A stretch of DNA of 33,813 bases, taken from NCBI GenBank assembly GCA_964568805.1, contig CAZMRW010000043.1, positions 1 through 33,813 of the forward strand. The letters run 5' to 3'. This stretch comes from CAZMRW01 sp964568805. GTDB lineage: Bacteria; Pseudomonadota; Gammaproteobacteria; Methylococcales; Methylomonadaceae. Shown piece by piece: positions 31,737 through 33,813 of this stretch (within the stretch, counting starts at the first letter, position 1; each line of letters begins with the position of its first letter). The position numbers and the translations under genes were made by a program. The notes under the pieces were generated by a model. The model saw only the letters and a list, made by a program, of their open reading frames with translations, was not told the DNA's origin and did no database searches.

Positions 31737-33650
31737 ATGGTTGAAGTACGAGCCGACGAGCCCAAATATGCCTTTTTGAACGATAAGGCGACGCAAAAAC
31801 AGAACCGCTATGGCAAAAGTATTGACCTGACCTATAAAAAAAACGAGCTTCGCAACAGCAGCCTGAATATCAACGATGATACCGGCATCGGGGTAAATCC
31901 CAATCGCTATAAGCAGCACGGCTTTTATTTTAATGCCGACAACTGCATCGGCTGCCATGCCTGCGAGTCGGCATGCAGCGAAAAAAACGATGTACCTATC
32001 CATCTGGCCTACCGTTCGGTAGGGTTTGTCGAAGGCGGTACTTATCCCGCCTATCAGCGCCTTAATATTTCGATGGCCTGCAATCATTGCGACGATCCGG
32101 TCTGTCTGAAAGGCTGTCCGACGCGCGCCTATACCAAATTTGCCGAATACGGCGCGGTGCTGCAGGATCCGGATATCTGTTTCGGTTGCGGTTACTGCAC
32201 CTGGGTCTGTCCTTATAATGCGCCGCAACTCGATCCGGTGAAAGGCGAAGTATCCAAATGCAATATGTGCGTCGATCGTCTAGAGGTCAATCTGAAACCG
32301 GCCTGCGTCGCCGCCTGCCTGGGCAATGCGCTGGATTTCGGGGTGATCGAAAACATTCCGCAAAACCGGGTTCAGGCAAAAACCGCGATCCCGGGCTTTC
32401 CGCCCACCGATATTACCCATCCCAATATCCGTTTTCAGCAGACCCGTCCAATGCCCAAGGAAGTAACCCGCACCGATGCGATGCCGCTGAAATATCTGCG
32501 TGACGAGGAGGAGAAAGGCAAATTCAATGCGACTGTCGATGACAAGCACCGATGGGAACGCTATTGGAATTTGAAAAAACTGCTGACCAGCCACGAGAGC
32601 GCCCATGTCATCTTTACGTTATGCACTCAGGCAACGGTCGGGGCCTTTATCATGATGATGATGTCTTCCTGGTTTGGCTTGCCATCGCTGGCGGCATTGC
32701 AGGAACCCTGGCTGAAATGGCCATTGCTGATTGCCTTGGTGATGATTGCAACAACAGGGCTGTTCAAATTGAACATGCACCTTGGCAAACCGCATCGTTT
32801 TTACCGTGGATTCAATAATTTGAGATTGTCTCCGGTCAGCCGCGAGATCGCCGGCGTCTCGTCGTTTTATACCGGATTGTTGGGCTATGCTTTTTTTGCC
32901 ATGTTCGATAATGCTCCTGCACGGTTTTTGGCGAATGGTTTCGCAGTAATTGGCGTGGCCGGCGGTGCAATCGGTTTATTCTACATGTATAAATTGTACC
33001 GGATTCCAGCTCGGCCGTTCTGGAATCACTGGCAAACCGGGACTGCATTTTTCGGTTCCATGCTGAGCCTGGGAGCGTTGATCATTGCCGCGATTTCCGT
33101 GGCAATGCTGCCGCTTGCTGCCGAAAGTATCCAGGAATTACTTCATGCACTGATCTTGATCATGATGGCAGGACTGGCGCTGGAAGGTGTTGGCCATCTG
33201 GCACATGCCCATGAGATGCAACACAGCAATCATGAAGGCGCGGCGTCCTATTACCGGCAGGTGACACAATACGGTAAATCGTATATTTTTCGTAATATCT
33301 TGCTGGGACTCAGCCTGTCACTAGCAACCTTGCTGTCTATCATTGGCGTTTCGCAGCCATTTGGACTGATAGCGGGTCTGGTGTTATTGCTGTCGATGCT
33401 GACCAGCAGCGCTTTGGGCCGTTCGTTATTCTTCGTGCTGGTGATTCCCACCACGATGCCGGGCGCTTTTTTCTGGAAGAATAGCGGTTTTATCGAGCAT
33501 GCCAGGGAAACCGGTCTGGCCGAAATGCCGCAACATGGCGTCGCGTATGAAAGTCACCATGCCTTCGATGTCAAGGCATTAATGCAAACACTAAAAGAAA
33601 ATTCAATCAAGGATATGATTGGTCACGTAAAATGGATTTTTGGGAAGTAA
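31737..33650 (+). CDS. Fused DmsB-type 4x[4Fe-4S] ferredoxin and DmsC-type membrane anchor
   Basis: A 637-aa single chain joining two normally separate subunits of DMSO-reductase-family enzymes. Residues of about 65-200 carry 16 cysteines in four intact 4Fe-4S motifs: C70/73/76/80, C115/118/123/127, C148/151/154/158 and C175/178/190/194. Residues of about 288-600 form eight hydrophobic helices like DmsC, the quinol-binding anchor. CGGAG 7 nt before the ATG supports the start. An N-terminal extension of about 65 polar residues has no signal peptide, so the clusters face the cytoplasm, as NasA does. The natural inference is an electron path from quinol through the anchor and four clusters to NasA. 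Confidence 0.9.
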   Translation: MVEVRADEPKYAFLNDKATQKQNRYGKSIDLTYKKNELRNSSLNINDDTGIGVNPNRYKQHGFYFNADNCIGCHACESACSEKNDVPIHLAYRSVGFVEGGTYPAYQRLNISMACNHCDDPVCLKGCPTRAYTKFAEYGAVLQDPDICFGCGYCTWVCPYNAPQLDPVKGEVSKCNMCVDRLEVNLKPACVAACLGNALDFGVIENIPQNRVQAKTAIPGFPPTDITHPNIRFQQTRPMPKEVTRTDAMPLKYLRDEEEKGKFNATVDDKHRWERYWNLKKLLTSHESAHVIFTLCTQATVGAFIMMMMSSWFGLPSLAALQEPWLKWPLLIALVMIATTGLFKLNMHLGKPHRFYRGFNNLRLSPVSREIAGVSSFYTGLLGYAFFAMFDNAPARFLANGFAVIGVAGGAIGLFYMYKLYRIPARPFWNHWQTGTAFFGSMLSLGALIIAAISVAMLPLAAESIQELLHALILIMMAGLALEGVGHLAHAHEMQHSNHEGAASYYRQVTQYGKSYIFRNILLGLSLSLATLLSIIGVSQPFGLIAGLVLLLSMLTSSALGRSLFFVLVIPTTMPGAFFWKNSGFIEHARETGLAEMPQHGVAYESHHAFDVKALMQTLKENSIKDMIGHVKWIFGK

Positions 33651-33741
33651 TCCCATTTCAGCTCGTTCAGAACAACACGCTAAAGTTTACCAGCTACCGA
33701 TTGGCCTGAACCCCAAAGGGGAACGCCTAAGCCTGTCTTAA

Positions 33742-33763
33742 GGGGGCAGTGTTTGCTGCCCCC
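33742..33763 (+). terminator. GC-rich hairpin after the nitrate operon
   Basis: GGGGGCAG (33742-33749) and CTGCCCCC (33756-33763) form a very stable 8-bp stem with a 6-nt loop, about 90 nt after the last stop. No T-run follows, so it may stabilise the mRNA end rather than terminate. A CCCC-AAA-GGGG hairpin precedes it at 33711-33721. Confidence 0.5.
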
Positions 33764-33782
33764 TGTGTCAGGATAGTTGTCG

Positions 33783-33813
33783 CCTCTAATTTTCATTACT
33801 TGATGATTAGAGG
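33783..33813. repeat. 8-bp inverted repeat at the window end
   Basis: CCTCTAAT (33783-33790) and ATTAGAGG (33806-33813) are perfect inverted copies 15 nt apart. The window stops at the right arm, so its extent cannot be judged. Confidence 0.4.

Overview
The window reads as an ordinary stretch of a gammaproteobacterial chromosome of about 50% GC. The carA-carB-greA block, the dapA-bamC pair and a full-length PurL of the E. coli type all point to that class. A methanotroph-like (Methylococcales) host is my guess from the overall protein style and the nitrogen cluster. It is an inference and no methane-oxidation gene is present. I saw no tRNA, rRNA, CRISPR array, transposase or phage gene.

Layout. 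1-3754: trkH (potassium uptake) runs tail-to-tail with xseA with no gap, followed by a decayed small secreted-protein gene with two CAA-to-TAA stops and a NUDIX hydrolase. 4000-6030: a lipid-type cluster with a CDP-archaeol-synthase-like membrane protein, a possible 40-aa ORF, a YbhP-like phosphodiesterase and a CDP-alcohol phosphatidyltransferase; the last two overlap by 4 nt. 6260-14070: a DEAD-box helicase diverges from dapA-bamC, followed by purL. 14137-15210: a membrane protein with a striking acidic/His helical stripe, then an Hsp20 gene with a near-perfect heat-shock (sigma-32) promoter and a textbook terminator. 15606-18017: a 7-TM PAS-GGDEF-EAL c-di-GMP protein. 18522-23480: carA, carB and greA, with hairpins in the carA leader and in the carA-carB spacer.

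23481-33650 is the most interesting part. Eleven perfect copies of TTTAGCC lie just ahead of a PP2C-phosphatase/Ser-Thr-kinase fusion. Next comes a sigma-54 promoter with NtrC-like dyads, then nirB-nirD, a PhzF-family isomerase, a NasA-type molybdenum nitrate reductase and a one-polypeptide DmsB-DmsC fusion. Read together this is a nitrogen-regulated nitrate/nitrite assimilation operon. Nitrate would be reduced to nitrite by NasA and nitrite to ammonium by NirBD. The fused iron-sulfur/membrane-anchor protein suggests that nitrate reduction is fed from the quinone pool rather than by a soluble NADH or ferredoxin partner. The kinase/phosphatase fusion probably regulates this pathway, since related proteins sit beside nirBD elsewhere.
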